Shown: piece after piece, positions 32,557 through 41,445 of the stretch
Position numbering within the stretch: position 1 is the stretch's first letter
How the letters are laid out: each line of letters starts with the position of its first letter
Translations under genes and position numbers: made by a program
The notes under the pieces: generated by a model
Databases searched by the model: none
Seen by the model: the letters and a program-made list of their open reading frames with translations, nothing else
Told to the model about the DNA's origin: nothing
Assembly: GCA_016860845.1 (NCBI GenBank)
Contig: BOKF01000003.1
Location: forward strand, 310,001 to 374,000
Direction: 5' to 3'
Source: Chloroflexota bacterium
GTDB taxonomy: Bacteria > Chloroflexota > Anaerolineae > 4572-78 > J111
Length of the DNA stretch: 64,000 nt

Positions 32557-34098
32557 ATGAAACGTATTATCTCTATCATCATCCTATTAATCACTATCGG
32601 CGGTGGCTACTGGTGGTTCATGCAATTTGGCATAACAACTCCGGTGGCTGCCTTAGAACCAACTACCCTGACCGGCTCCGGCACCATCGAGGCTGAAACG
32701 GTCGCCATCACCGCCGAGTTGGGCGGACGCATCCTTGAGCTGAAGGTGGATGAGGGGGACGAGGTCACAGCCGGCCAAGCTTTGGTCGAGTTAGAGCAGG
32801 CCGACCTACTGGCCCAACGGACGCAGCTAGAAACTGCTCTGGCGACGGCCCAAGCCAACCTGGAGTTAGCCAGCGCCTCGGCCCGGCCGGAGGAGGTGGC
32901 GGCCGCCCAGGCCCAAGTGGCCCAGGCCGAAGTGGCCCAGGAGGGAGCCAGGTTGATCTGGCAGAGAGCCAAGGCCCAGGCCGATGATCCTTATGAACTG
33001 GATGCCAGAATTAACCAGGCTCGAGCCAGGGTGACCGAGGCTGAACGCAATCTGGAAATGGCCCAGGTCAATTTGAAACAGATGGAGATCCAGGCCGAGG
33101 CCGCCAGCCGCAATCAAACGACCGTCCTGGGCGGTAATGAGGGACTGGTGCAGGGTCAAGCAGCCCAATATCGCTTCCAAGCGGCCCAGACCGGTGTCGA
33201 GATGGCCGAAGTGGCCCTGGCCGGGGCCAAACAGCAGGTCGAATACTTAGTCCGGCTGCGTGAGCGGCCCTTACCCCTCATCGCCCAGGCCAATGCCGCT
33301 GCCGCGGCCTATCGGCAAGCCGAAGCCGCCGTACTGGCCGCCGTAGCCAACCTGACCGCCGTCAAGGCCGATCCAACCCCAGAAGACATCGCCGTGGCCC
33401 AGGCCCAGGTGCTGGAGGCCGAGGTCGCCCTGGCGACCGTGGACGTCCGGCTGGCCAAACAGACCCTCATCGCTCCACGCGATGGCCTGATCGGCCGGAA
33501 ACTGCTCAACCCCGGCGAGTTAGCGGCTCCTGGCGCGATATTGCTGGAGCTTAATAACATTGACACCGTAGACCTGACTGTTTACCTCCCCGAAACCCAG
33601 ATTGGCCAGGTCAAAATCGGGCAAAAGGCCCGGGTCTACGTGGACGCCTACCCCGGCGAAGCGTTTGAAGGCACGGTGAGCTTTATCGCCCACGAAGCCG
33701 ATTTCACCCCCCGCAATGTCCAAACGCCGGAGGAGCGGGTCAACCTGGTCTTTGCCGTCAAAATTAAATTGAACAATGCCGATCAACGCTTGAAACCCGG
33801 CATGCCGGCCGACGCAATTTTGGAAGCCTGGAAGCGTGGAAGCGTGGAAGCGTGGAAAAATGGAGGAGTGGAGGATTGGAAGAGTGAGAACAAACCCACC
33901 AACCTTCCGACCCCTCTCTCCTTCGCCACCCCAACCTTGCAACCCACCGCTACGCCGACCCTTCGGGCTGAGCCTGATCCGAGCCAAAGGCGCGCAGAGC
34001 GTGGGCAGGACGAAGCCTTCCAACCCTCCAACCCTCCGCCCCTCCAACCTGAAGCCGCCCCAATGACTCAGGCCGAGATCACATCGCCTGGGGGTTGA
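32557..34098 (+). CDS. HlyD-family membrane fusion protein (second), odd low-complexity tail
   Basis: A 513-residue paralogue of the preceding adaptor: anchor (5-24), lipoyl half (G-S-G-T-I-E-A-E-T), coiled coil (about 75-300), second lipoyl half (A-P-R-D-G-L-I-G-R-K) and barrel ending R-L-K-P-G-M-P-A-D-A-I-L. The domain proper ends near residue 425; the remaining 90 residues are encoded by low-complexity inverted repeats (E-A-W-K-R-G-S-V-E-A-W-K, then Pro/Thr-rich). A frame change near 34055 separates it from an SH3-like coding stretch. The tail is probably not part of the adaptor's core function. Confidence 0.85.
   Translation: MKRIISIIILLITIGGGYWWFMQFGITTPVAALEPTTLTGSGTIEAETVAITAELGGRILELKVDEGDEVTAGQALVELEQADLLAQRTQLETALATAQANLELASASARPEEVAAAQAQVAQAEVAQEGARLIWQRAKAQADDPYELDARINQARARVTEAERNLEMAQVNLKQMEIQAEAASRNQTTVLGGNEGLVQGQAAQYRFQAAQTGVEMAEVALAGAKQQVEYLVRLRERPLPLIAQANAAAAAYRQAEAAVLAAVANLTAVKADPTPEDIAVAQAQVLEAEVALATVDVRLAKQTLIAPRDGLIGRKLLNPGELAAPGAILLELNNIDTVDLTVYLPETQIGQVKIGQKARVYVDAYPGEAFEGTVSFIAHEADFTPRNVQTPEERVNLVFAVKIKLNNADQRLKPGMPADAILEAWKRGSVEAWKNGGVEDWKSENKPTNLPTPLSFATPTLQPTATPTLRAEPDPSQRRAERGQDEAFQPSNPPPLQPEAAPMTQAEITSPGG
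33821..34060. repeat. Low-complexity inverted repeat translated as the HlyD tail
   Basis: TGGAAGCGTGGAAGCGTGGA-type units (33821-33887) are mirrored by C/T-rich units (CCAACCTTCCGACC, CCAACCCTCCAACCCTCC) up to about 34055. The left arm encodes a W-K repeat and the right arm a Pro-rich stretch. Confidence 0.6.
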
Positions 34099-34271
34099 AC
34101 GTGCGCAGCGCGCCTGGCATTGATTATCCAGTCATCGCCACCCTGACCCAAGGGAACATCGTAACCGTGATCGAGGTTGACCCAGACATCGGCTGGTTGC
34201 AAGTCCGGCTGCCCGCCGCTGAAAAGATCGGCTGGATTTCGGGCAGTCCAACTTATGTTGCGATCAGATAG
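34053..34271 (+). pseudogene. Frame-shifted SH3-like domain remnant after HlyD
   Basis: In the frame beginning at 34053 the sequence reads R-D-H-I-A-W-G-L-N-V-R-S-A-P-G-I-D-Y-P-V-I-A-T-L, continues to T-V-I-E-V-D-P-D-I-G-W-L-Q-V and I-G-W-I-S-G-S-P, and stops at 34269. N-V-R-S-x-P-G and G-W-I are typical of bacterial SH3 domains. It has no start codon or ribosome site. It may be the C-terminal domain of the upstream gene cut off by a frameshift, or the end of a deleted gene. Confidence 0.55.
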
Positions 34272-34296
34272 CTAACGCAAAGGAAAATAACGATAG

Positions 34297-34551
34297 ATGT
34301 GGTTCATCCGCAAAATCGGCCAAGCCGTTATTGATTTCTGCTATCATTCCTCTACCTATGGCATGACCCGGGAACTCATGCGACAGCGGGCTGAATTAGA
34401 TACAGTCCTCATGGTGTTGATCCTCGGTGATGCCCTGGGCGTGCCGGTTTTTCCAGCCTATTACTCGCATCGGCTGTGGCCCTATTTACTGCCGCGAATG
34501 GCTTCATGGAAACGGGCTTTACTGCGTCCCAAGGGGCTGGGGAACTGGTGA
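34297..34551 (+). CDS. Small hypothetical protein
   Basis: An 84-residue protein. A helical N-terminus (M-W-F-I-R-K-I-G-Q-A-V-I-D-F) is followed by R-Q-R-A-E-L-D-T-V-L-M-V-L-I-L-G-D-A-L-G-V-P-V-F-P-A-Y-Y-S-H-R-L-W-P-Y. The second part reads like one membrane-associated helix and an amphipathic segment. I do not recognise the family firmly. The ribosome site (AAAGGAAAA) is weak. It lies between the SH3 remnant and promoter copy F. Confidence 0.5.
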   Translation: MWFIRKIGQAVIDFCYHSSTYGMTRELMRQRAELDTVLMVLILGDALGVPVFPAYYSHRLWPYLLPRMASWKRALLRPKGLGNW

Positions 34552-34662
34552 ATTGACAAAGTCTCATCAGCCGGTACATAGTTTTTGCCGGTGCCGTTCC
34601 ACTTCCAGAGCCACCGTGTTTTCCTGGATGTTAATAGGTGATTCCACCTATATGCACAGCGA

Positions 34663-34727
34663 GCCAAAAGGCGGGGGCGACTCCGGTCTAAATGACCCTG
34701 TTCGCCAACCGGACCAGGTGATACAAT
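34663..34727 (+). promoter_or_regulatory. Fixed-spacing promoter, copy F
   Basis: Box 1 GCCAAAAGGC (34663) matches the consensus well; box 2 TCTAAATGAC (34687) is weak; -10 TACAAT (34722). The spacings are exactly 24 and 35. It lies just upstream of the small ORF at 34757 and the gap gene. Confidence 0.5.
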
Positions 34728-34756
34728 GAGTTTGTCATTGGTTCTGGAGGATCGTC

Positions 34757-34873
34757 ATGACAATTATACTAACGATAATACTCATCACCGGGGTGATGGC
34801 CACCTTATTGGCCGCCCGTCCGGTCTATCAACCGATCCCTGTGCCGGTTCGCCGGCCTGGTGAAAAAGGATAA
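34757..34873 (+). CDS. 38-residue small membrane protein
   Basis: An ATG at 34757, six bases after GGAGG, opens M-T-I-I-L-T-I-I-L-I-T-G-V-M-A-T-L-L-A-A, one membrane helix, followed by P-I-P-V-P-V-R-R-P-G-E-K-G and a stop at 34871. The good ribosome site, the promoter 30 bases upstream and the coherent helix make it likely to be translated. It precedes gap by about 90 bases. The function is unknown. Confidence 0.5.
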   Translation: MTIILTIILITGVMATLLAARPVYQPIPVPVRRPGEKG

Positions 34874-34965
34874 GTCTCACGGTAAGAGGCCCTTTCTAAC
34901 ATTTTGTCATTCTCTCCCCAATCTTCACATCTGGGGTAAAATAAAACTCATCTCAGGAGGTAAAA

Positions 34966-36006
34966 ATGTCTCATCAAAAAATTCGTGTGGCCGTCAACGG
35001 CTATGGCGTCATCGGCAAACGTATCGCCGATGCAGTGGCAGCACAAGAAGATATGGAACTGGTCGGCGTGGCCGATGTGGTCAGTGATTGGCGCATCAAG
35101 GTCGCCGTCGAGAAAGGTTACCCGGTCTTCGCCGCTACGCCGACGGCGGCCGACTCCATGAGCGCCGCCGGCATCCCCCTGGCTGGCAATCTTGTCGAGC
35201 TACTCGACCGGATTGATGTGGTCGCCGACGCCACGCCTAAAAAAGTGGCTTCGGCCAACCTGGCCAGATACCACGCCGCCGGGGTTAAATCCATCTTCCA
35301 GGGCGGCGAGAAGCACAGCCTGACCGGCCACTCCTTTGTGGCCCAGGCCAACTATGAAACAGCCCTGGGCCGCGACACCACCCGCGTAGTTTCGTGCAAC
35401 ACCACCAGCATCGTCCGCACCCTGGGCGCGTTGCAGAAGGCCGGGCTGCTCAAAAGAGCCAGGGGCGTGCTGGTGCGCCGTGCTACCGACCCGTGGGAGT
35501 CCGACCACACCGGGGTCATGAACACTGTTGTCCCGGAGCAGACCATCCCCTCCCATCAAGGGCCAGATGCCCAGACGGTCATCCCCGATTTGGATGTCGT
35601 TACCATTGCCGTTGTAGCTGCACACACAAACAGTCACCTCCACGCCTGGAGTGTGGAACTGACCCGGCCGGCCGACAAGGAGGAAGTGCTAGCCGCCTTC
35701 CGGGCCGCCCCACGGATCGCCTTCCTACGTATGGCCGATGGGTTGGTTGCGCTCAATAGTACGCTAGAGCTGATGGCCGACCTGGATCGGCCACGCGGCG
35801 ACATGTGGGAAGTGGGTTTGTGGGCCGACGGCCTGACCGTGGTCGGCAGTGAGTTGTTCTACAACTACCAGGTCTATAACCAGGCCATCGTCATCCCGGA
35901 GACGATTGACGCCATCCGCGCCCTGACCGGGGTCGAGAAAAATGGGGCAGCGTCCATCGCTAAAACTGACCGGGCGCTAGGCATGGTCCGCGAGTTCATT
36001 GTCTGA
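34966..36006 (+). CDS. gap: Type II (archaeal-type) glyceraldehyde-3-phosphate dehydrogenase
   Basis: A 346-residue enzyme that interconverts glyceraldehyde-3-phosphate and 1,3-bisphosphoglycerate. The NAD(P)-binding start is V-N-G-Y-G-V-I-G-K-R, and the catalytic Cys is in S-C-N-T-T (Cys144). A-D-A-T-P and H-T-N-S-H-L-H-A are typical of the archaeal class II enzymes and unlike the bacterial class I form. AGGAGG precedes the ATG. It heads a carbon-metabolism block with pckA and a GH57 enzyme, probably driven by promoter copy F. Confidence 0.92.
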   Translation: MSHQKIRVAVNGYGVIGKRIADAVAAQEDMELVGVADVVSDWRIKVAVEKGYPVFAATPTAADSMSAAGIPLAGNLVELLDRIDVVADATPKKVASANLARYHAAGVKSIFQGGEKHSLTGHSFVAQANYETALGRDTTRVVSCNTTSIVRTLGALQKAGLLKRARGVLVRRATDPWESDHTGVMNTVVPEQTIPSHQGPDAQTVIPDLDVVTIAVVAAHTNSHLHAWSVELTRPADKEEVLAAFRAAPRIAFLRMADGLVALNSTLELMADLDRPRGDMWEVGLWADGLTVVGSELFYNYQVYNQAIVIPETIDAIRALTGVEKNGAASIAKTDRALGMVREFIV

Positions 36007-36093
36007 TCTTGGGCCGTAATCGTTATGGGCCTTTAAGAATCAAAATCGTTTAGGAGTCGTCACGAGCCTGTGGCGCACTACCAATCATGAAAA

Positions 36094-36160
36094 GGGAAAG
36101 GTTCACGCCCTTTCCCCCTTCGGGGACGCCCGAAGGGGCGCGGCCAGCACCCGAAGGGGT
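36094..36160 (+). terminator. Hairpin cluster with CCCGAAGGGG repeats
   Basis: GGGAAAGG pairs with CCTTTCCC (36094-36116), CCCCTTCGGG pairs with CCCGAAGGGG (36115-36138), and CCCGAAGGGG recurs at 36150-36159. It lies between gap and pckA and could end or attenuate transcription, although no T-run follows. Confidence 0.5.
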
Positions 36161-36234
36161 GAGGTCGCAGGGTGAATAATTCCCCTGTCTACCGTCTACC
36201 GTCTACCGGCTACTTTTTTCAAAGGAAGTTTCTC

Positions 36235-37839
36235 ATGCAAACACAAGGTAAATTTCAAAGTCAGTATGGTTTAGAAAAGCACGGCATCCATAATGTCAAT
36301 GCCGTCTACTGGAATCTATCAACCCCGCGGCTATACGAGGAGGCCATTCGCCGCCGCGAGGGCCGGCTGGCCCACCTCGGCCCGCTGCTGGTGCGCACCG
36401 GCCAGCACACCGGTCGCTCGCCCAATGATAAGTTCGTCGTGCGCGAACCCTCCAGCGCCGACAAAGTCTGGTGGGGCAAAGTCAACCGGGCCATGGAACC
36501 GGCCCAATTTGAAACACTGCACCGGCGGTTGCTGGCCTACCTGCAAGGCAAAGACCTGTTTGTGCAGGATTGCTTCGCCGGGGCCGACCCGCAGTACCGC
36601 CTGCCCATTCGGATCATCACCGAGACGGCCTGGCACAGCCTGTTTGCCCGGGATATGTTTATCCAGGCTAAACCGGAAGAGTTGGCCACGCACACACCGC
36701 AGTTCACTGTGCTCAACGCGCCCAGTTTCCACGCCGACCCTGAAGTGGACGGCACCCACTCGGAGGTATTTATCGTCATCCACTTTGGGCAAAAGCTGGT
36801 GCTGATCGGCGGTACCCAGTACGCCGGCGAAATCAAAAAATCTATCTTCACCATCCTCAACTACCTGCTGCCGCAGCAGCATGTAATGTCCATGCACTGC
36901 TCGGCCAACATCGGCCCCGGCGGCGACGTGGCCGTTTTCTTCGGCCTGTCCGGGACGGGCAAGACCACCCTATCTGCCGATCCGAAGCGCACCCTGATCG
37001 GCGACGACGAGCATGGTTGGAGTGACCGGGGCGTGTTCAACTTTGAAGGCGGCTGCTACGCCAAAGTCATCCGCCTCTCTCCTCAGGCCGAGCCGGAAAT
37101 CTACGAAACCACCCGCCGCTTTGGCACCATCCTGGAAAATGTCGCCTTCGACAGCGACACCGGCCGGCTCAACTTGGATGACGACTCGCTGACCGAAAAC
37201 ACCCGCGCCGCCTATCCCATCAGCCACATCCCCAATGCCACCCGCGATGGCCTGGGCGGCCATCCCCAGAACATCATCATGCTGACCGCCGACGCCTTCG
37301 GTGTGCTGCCGCCGATGGCCAAACTGACCCCGGCGCAGGCAATGTATCATTTCCTGTCCGGTTACACGGCCAAAGTCGCCGGTACAGAGAAAGGCGTGAC
37401 CGAGCCGCAGGCCACCTTTAGCACCTGCTTTGGCGCGCCCTTTATGGTCCTCTCGCCGACGGTGTACGCCAATCTGCTGGGCGAGAAGATTGCTCAGCAC
37501 CAGGTCAACGTCTGGCTGGTCAACACCGGCTGGAGTGGTGGGCCTTACGGCGTGGGTCAGCGGATGAAGATTGGTTACACGCGGGCAATGGTGCATGCCG
37601 CGCTCAATGGTTCGCTGACCGATGTACCGACAGTGCCCGACCCGATTTTTGGCGTAGCCATCCCCACCGCCTGCCCTGACGTGCCGACCGAAGTGCTCGA
37701 CCCGCGCCAGACCTGGGCTGATCCCACGGCCTACGATGCACAAGCCCGCAAACTGGCCGGGATGTTTGTCGAGAATTTCAAATCCTTTGCCGACCAGGTT
37801 CCGGATGACGTGCGCGCCGCCGGGCCGCAAGTTAAGTGA
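36235..37839 (+). CDS. pckA: Phosphoenolpyruvate carboxykinase (ATP)
   Basis: A 534-residue gluconeogenic enzyme converting oxaloacetate and ATP to PEP, CO2 and ADP. The start is the ATG at 36235, behind AAAGGAAG; the longer open frame upstream is a simple repeat. [14 protein letters not shown] is the substrate loop, [11 protein letters not shown] the kinase-1a P-loop, G-D-D-E-H-G-W the kinase-2 motif, and E-N-T-R-A-A-Y-P and Y-T-A-K-V-A-G-T-E are further ATP-type signatures. It is full length and all sites are intact. Confidence 0.95.
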   Translation: MQTQGKFQSQYGLEKHGIHNVNAVYWNLSTPRLYEEAIRRREGRLAHLGPLLVRTGQHTGRSPNDKFVVREPSSADKVWWGKVNRAMEPAQFETLHRRLLAYLQGKDLFVQDCFAGADPQYRLPIRIITETAWHSLFARDMFIQAKPEELATHTPQFTVLNAPSFHADPEVDGTHSEVFIVIHFGQKLVLIGGTQYAGEIKKSIFTILNYLLPQQHVMSMHCSANIGPGGDVAVFFGLSGTGKTTLSADPKRTLIGDDEHGWSDRGVFNFEGGCYAKVIRLSPQAEPEIYETTRRFGTILENVAFDSDTGRLNLDDDSLTENTRAAYPISHIPNATRDGLGGHPQNIIMLTADAFGVLPPMAKLTPAQAMYHFLSGYTAKVAGTEKGVTEPQATFSTCFGAPFMVLSPTVYANLLGEKIAQHQVNVWLVNTGWSGGPYGVGQRMKIGYTRAMVHAALNGSLTDVPTVPDPIFGVAIPTACPDVPTEVLDPRQTWADPTAYDAQARKLAGMFVENFKSFADQVPDDVRAAGPQVK

Positions 37840-37873
37840 AGATGAGGATTGAAAGTGGAAAGACGCAAGCCCT

Positions 37874-40195
37874 ATGGAACTCTGGCATTTGACACCCGAC
37901 GCCCCCCGTGCGCCATACCGCGTGAGTCCAGATGAAGCGGTTACTTTGACGATCGGCGCCTGGCCGGTCGAGCTGGGGCAGTCGGTCTGGGTGAGGTATG
38001 GGGTCGAGCGCCCTGACGGGACGACTATCCAGGGACGAGTTGAGGCCGCCTGGCAGCGCAACGCAGGCGTCAACAGTTACTGGCAGGTCGAGCTCGGCCC
38101 CTTCGTCAAAGGAGACCGCGTGACCTACACCGTGCAAGGCCGCTCGCCCGACGGTGAGATCACCGGGTCGACGACTTCCTTCCGCGTCGGGCCCAAACTT
38201 TACCTGGCCATCCTGTGGCACCAGCACCAACCGATCTACAAGGATACCTCCTACCCAACCCAGGTAGGTAGCTATATCCACCCGTGGGTGCGGCTCCATG
38301 CCATTCGTGACTACTACTCGATGGCGGCCCTGGTGGCCGGGCACTCCGGTCTCCACCTGACCGTCAATCTGACGCCCGCGCTGCTGTGGCAAATCGAGGA
38401 CTACCTGGAGCGCGGCGCGACCGACCGCGCGCTCGAGTTGACGCTGAAGCCGGCCGAGTCGCTGACCGCTGACGAGCACGAGTATGTCCTGAGCAACTTC
38501 TTCGACGCCGACTGGCACAACGAGATCTTTCCCCATCCCCGCTACAACGAGTTGTTCATCCAACGGCGCGAAGGCCGGCGCTTCAGTGTGCAGGACCTGC
38601 GCGACTTACAGATGTGGTTCAACCTGGCCTGGTTCGGCCAGGAGTTCCGCGACGGGGAGGTCAAGCTGGTCACCGGGGAGGTTGCCTTGGTGCGCCACTT
38701 CGTTGAGCAGGGGCGCGATTTCAGTGTGGCCGATGTCGAGGCGATGGTTGCCGTGCAGTATAAGATCATGCGGGCCGTGATTCCCATCCATCGCCATTTG
38801 CAGGAGCGCGGGCAGATCGAAGTCTCGACCACCCCTTTCTACCATCCCATTCTGCCTTTGCTGGTCGACACCGACCGGGCCACGCTCGACCGGCCGGGAA
38901 CAACCCATCCGCCTCGCTTCGCCTGGCCTGAGGACGCCGAAGCCCAGGTGCGGCTGGCTGTTGAGTGCTACCGGCGCTGCTTCGGACGGCCCCCGCGTGG
39001 TATGTGGCCGGCCGAAGGAGCGGTGAGCCAGTTCATCATTCCCTTCTTCGCCCAGCACGGCGTGCGCTGGCTGGCGACCGACCAGGGGGTATTGGCTCGT
39101 TCAGGGCGCTGGGGCTACAATATTGGCGATCCAGATGTTCTGTGCCAACCCTACCGCGCTGAAGAGGGAGAACATGTCCTCAGCATCTTCTTCCGCGACA
39201 CCCCCCTGTCCGATGCCATCGGTTTCCACTATTACGGCGATGCCGATTACGAACAGGCAGCGAGGGACTTCCTGCGGGAGATCAAGGAACGTTTTGCCTG
39301 GCGAGTGACCGGCGATCCTTCGACGGGCTCAGGGCAGGCTCCGGACCGGGTGCTGACAGTAGTGCTGGACGGCGAGAACGCCTGGGGCGCTTATCGAGAA
39401 GACGCCCGGCCCTTCTTGCACGCGCTGTATGGGCTACTGGAGTGCGACACCGAGGTTGAAACTGTTAGCTTCGCCGAGTACCTGGAGGGGAACCCAGATC
39501 GGGATATCGCCCCGCATCCGCCAGCAGCACAAACGAAAGTTTACGACCTTTTCACCGGCTCGTGGATTGACGAGAACGGTTCGGGGCCGGGGGTGGACCT
39601 GGGCACCTGGGTCGGCGAGGATGAGGAGAATCAAGGTTGGCTGCTATTGGGCCAGGCGCGGGACTTCCTCGACCAGTCTGGCGCCACCCCGGAAACGGCG
39701 CCGGCTGCCTTCGAGGCCCTGTATATGGCCGAAGGCAGCGACTGGTTCTGGTGGTTTGGCGCAGATCAGGATTCGGGCAATGACGACGAGTTCGATCACC
39801 TGTTCCGCCTCCATCTCAAGAATGTTTACCGTGGCCTGGGGACGATACCGCCAGGAGAGTTGAACCGGCACATCGTGCCCCACGCGGTGGTGTGGACCTT
39901 CACCCAGCCAATAGCTCAGGTTCAACCGGGCGACCGGCTGACCGTGCGTACCAACTGCCCCGGTATCCTCACCTGGCAGATTGACGGTGGGGAACCTCAG
40001 GTGGCCGAACTGGCCCCGGCCGGCGGGGTGATGGCCGGGGTGCAGCGTCATCACTTGACCCTGGGCCCTTTTGTGCCGGAGGCGCGCGCGGTGCGCTTTC
40101 GCTTTCGCTGTACCCATCACGGCTGCGACGGCACAAACGTGTGCTGCCAGGCAGAAGAGCAGACCGTGCGCATCGCGCCATATGCCGAAGAATAA
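37874..40195 (+). CDS. Glycoside hydrolase family 57 protein
   Basis: A 773-residue enzyme. An N-terminal beta domain (1-107) precedes the GH57 barrel, which opens with L-W-H-Q-H-Q-P (114-120). Likely nucleophile: Glu381 in G-M-W-P-A-E-G; likely acid/base: Asp499 in V-V-L-D-G-E-N-A-W-G. A C-terminal beta-sandwich (about 655-770) includes F-R-F-R-C-T-H-H-G-C-D. GH57 enzymes act on alpha-glucans (amylase, pullulanase or transferase); which one cannot be told here. No signal peptide is visible, so an intracellular glycogen role is likely. A short mobile-type sequence at 39317-39340 encodes P-S-T-G-S-G-Q-A inside the protein. Confidence 0.9.
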   Translation: MELWHLTPDAPRAPYRVSPDEAVTLTIGAWPVELGQSVWVRYGVERPDGTTIQGRVEAAWQRNAGVNSYWQVELGPFVKGDRVTYTVQGRSPDGEITGSTTSFRVGPKLYLAILWHQHQPIYKDTSYPTQVGSYIHPWVRLHAIRDYYSMAALVAGHSGLHLTVNLTPALLWQIEDYLERGATDRALELTLKPAESLTADEHEYVLSNFFDADWHNEIFPHPRYNELFIQRREGRRFSVQDLRDLQMWFNLAWFGQEFRDGEVKLVTGEVALVRHFVEQGRDFSVADVEAMVAVQYKIMRAVIPIHRHLQERGQIEVSTTPFYHPILPLLVDTDRATLDRPGTTHPPRFAWPEDAEAQVRLAVECYRRCFGRPPRGMWPAEGAVSQFIIPFFAQHGVRWLATDQGVLARSGRWGYNIGDPDVLCQPYRAEEGEHVLSIFFRDTPLSDAIGFHYYGDADYEQAARDFLREIKERFAWRVTGDPSTGSGQAPDRVLTVVLDGENAWGAYREDARPFLHALYGLLECDTEVETVSFAEYLEGNPDRDIAPHPPAAQTKVYDLFTGSWIDENGSGPGVDLGTWVGEDEENQGWLLLGQARDFLDQSGATPETAPAAFEALYMAEGSDWFWWFGADQDSGNDDEFDHLFRLHLKNVYRGLGTIPPGELNRHIVPHAVVWTFTQPIAQVQPGDRLTVRTNCPGILTWQIDGGEPQVAELAPAGGVMAGVQRHHLTLGPFVPEARAVRFRFRCTHHGCDGTNVCCQAEEQTVRIAPYAEE

Positions 40196-40211
40196 CAAAG
40201 GAACATTCGCC

Positions 40212-41024
40212 GTGGCCCTGACCCAGACCCTGTATACCTTGGAATCCGGTGTGAACGGCCCTCGCCTCGTTTTCCTGCCCGGGCTGGGCGGGACGACTCG
40301 CTACTGGCAAGGACGGTTAGGTGCGCTGGAACAATCCCATCGCGTTGTGCTCGTTGATCTTCTCGGTTTTGGCCAGTCTCCGAAGCCGTGGACTCGCTAC
40401 ACCATCGAACAGCACGTGGCTGCACTTCATCAGACCTTGAGCAGGAACGCGCCCTTCTCGCTTGTGGGCCATTCCATGGGGGCCTCATTGTCAATCGCCT
40501 ATGCCACTCGCTATCCGGAGCAGGTGGAACGCCTGATACTTGTCAGCCTGCCTCATTTCGGCGGCGAGGAGAAGGCCCTTCAGTATTTCCGCAGCAGTTC
40601 GGCGCTCAATCGGTTGTTTTTAACAAACATGGCGCTGGCCGCTGTAAGCTGTGTGGTGACCCGGCGCGTCTTCGGATGGCTAATACCCTACCTCCAGCGT
40701 GACCTGCCGCGGGAGGTCGCCGCCGACATCGTGAAACATTCATGGCGATCCTTCACCTCTTCGCTCTGGGAGGTCGTCTACACCTATGATGTTGGGCAGG
40801 AAGTGGACACCCTTGACCCCCGCATCTCCGTCTTTTGCCTCCACGGTAATAGCGATCATTCGGCTCCGCTGGACGGCGCGTTTGAGGTAGCCACCGGGCG
40901 GCGCAACTGGCGCATCCAGGTTCTGCCGGATGTCGATCATCACCCGTTGCTGCGCGCACCAGACATCTGCCTTCGGGCCATTGAATCCGCCCTGACGCAG
41001 GAAGTATTTCATACGCAGAACTGA
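40212..41024 (+). CDS. Alpha/beta hydrolase
   Basis: A 270-residue hydrolase of the lid-bearing family. The GTG at 40212, nine bases after AAAGGA, is chosen; an ATG at 40182 would overlap the GH57 gene. F-L-P-G-L-G-G-T-T-R-Y-W is the oxyanion loop, G-H-S-M-G-A-S the nucleophile elbow, L-H-G-N-S-D the acid loop and D-V-D-H-H-P the His. It could be an esterase, lactonase or dehalogenase. The same frame continues past its stop into a histidine-kinase remnant. Confidence 0.8.
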   Translation: MALTQTLYTLESGVNGPRLVFLPGLGGTTRYWQGRLGALEQSHRVVLVDLLGFGQSPKPWTRYTIEQHVAALHQTLSRNAPFSLVGHSMGASLSIAYATRYPEQVERLILVSLPHFGGEEKALQYFRSSSALNRLFLTNMALAAVSCVVTRRVFGWLIPYLQRDLPREVAADIVKHSWRSFTSSLWEVVYTYDVGQEVDTLDPRISVFCLHGNSDHSAPLDGAFEVATGRRNWRIQVLPDVDHHPLLRAPDICLRAIESALTQEVFHTQN

Positions 41025-41249
41025 TATGAACTGAGCTTCACTGATGATGGACTCAGCGTCTCAATCCAGGACGACGGTATTGGCTTCGAGCCCCCCAAGT
41101 TGCCCTACGATTTAACCCGGCAGGGTCACTTTGGACTGGTTGGGATGCATGAGCGAGTCTCGTTGGTGGGGGGGCATCTGTCGGTGGACTCGGCTCCAGG
41201 TCGTGGGACCCGGCTGGTCGCCTTGATGCCCTACCACGGCCCGAGCTGA
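41025..41249 (+). pseudogene. C-terminal remnant of a NarX/DegS-type histidine kinase
   Basis: Directly after the hydrolase stop, in the same frame, the sequence reads V-S-I-Q-D-D-G-I-G-F-E-P-P, then G-H-F-G-L-V-G-M-H-E-R-V-S-L-V-G-G, then S-A-P-G-R-G-T-R-L to a stop at 41247. These are the G1 and G2 boxes of an HPK7-type kinase ATPase domain. No start or ribosome site is visible and the dimerisation domain and N box are missing. It is probably the tail of a deleted sensor gene, perhaps once the partner of a LuxR-type regulator. Confidence 0.65.
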
Positions 41250-41293
41250 CAATTCCTTCACCCGTCGGACTGCCAACGACTCAGCTAAATCAG

Positions 41294-41358
41294 GCCAAAC
41301 TGCGGGCAAGGCTCCGGGCTACTTGGCGCTGTTCCCGCAGTTTCAGGCGTGCTATACT
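41294..41358 (+). promoter_or_regulatory. Fixed-spacing promoter, copy D
   Basis: Box 1 GCCAAACTGC (41294), box 2 GCTACTTGGC (41318), -10 TATACT (41353): spacings 24 and 35. The -35 position (TGTTCC) is poor. It lies about 90 bases upstream of the CBM48 gene. Confidence 0.55.
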
Positions 41359-41445
41359 GGTAATAAAGATTTTACGTGGGACCGCCATATTAAGTGAAGA
41401 ATGAAAGCAGTCCCCTGACGACACACATATTATCGGGAGGCTAAC

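Noticed and set aside
34904..34942. A promoter just before gap (TTGTCA with TAAAAT)
   Set aside because: The two hexamers are 27 bases apart, too far for a sigma-70 promoter.
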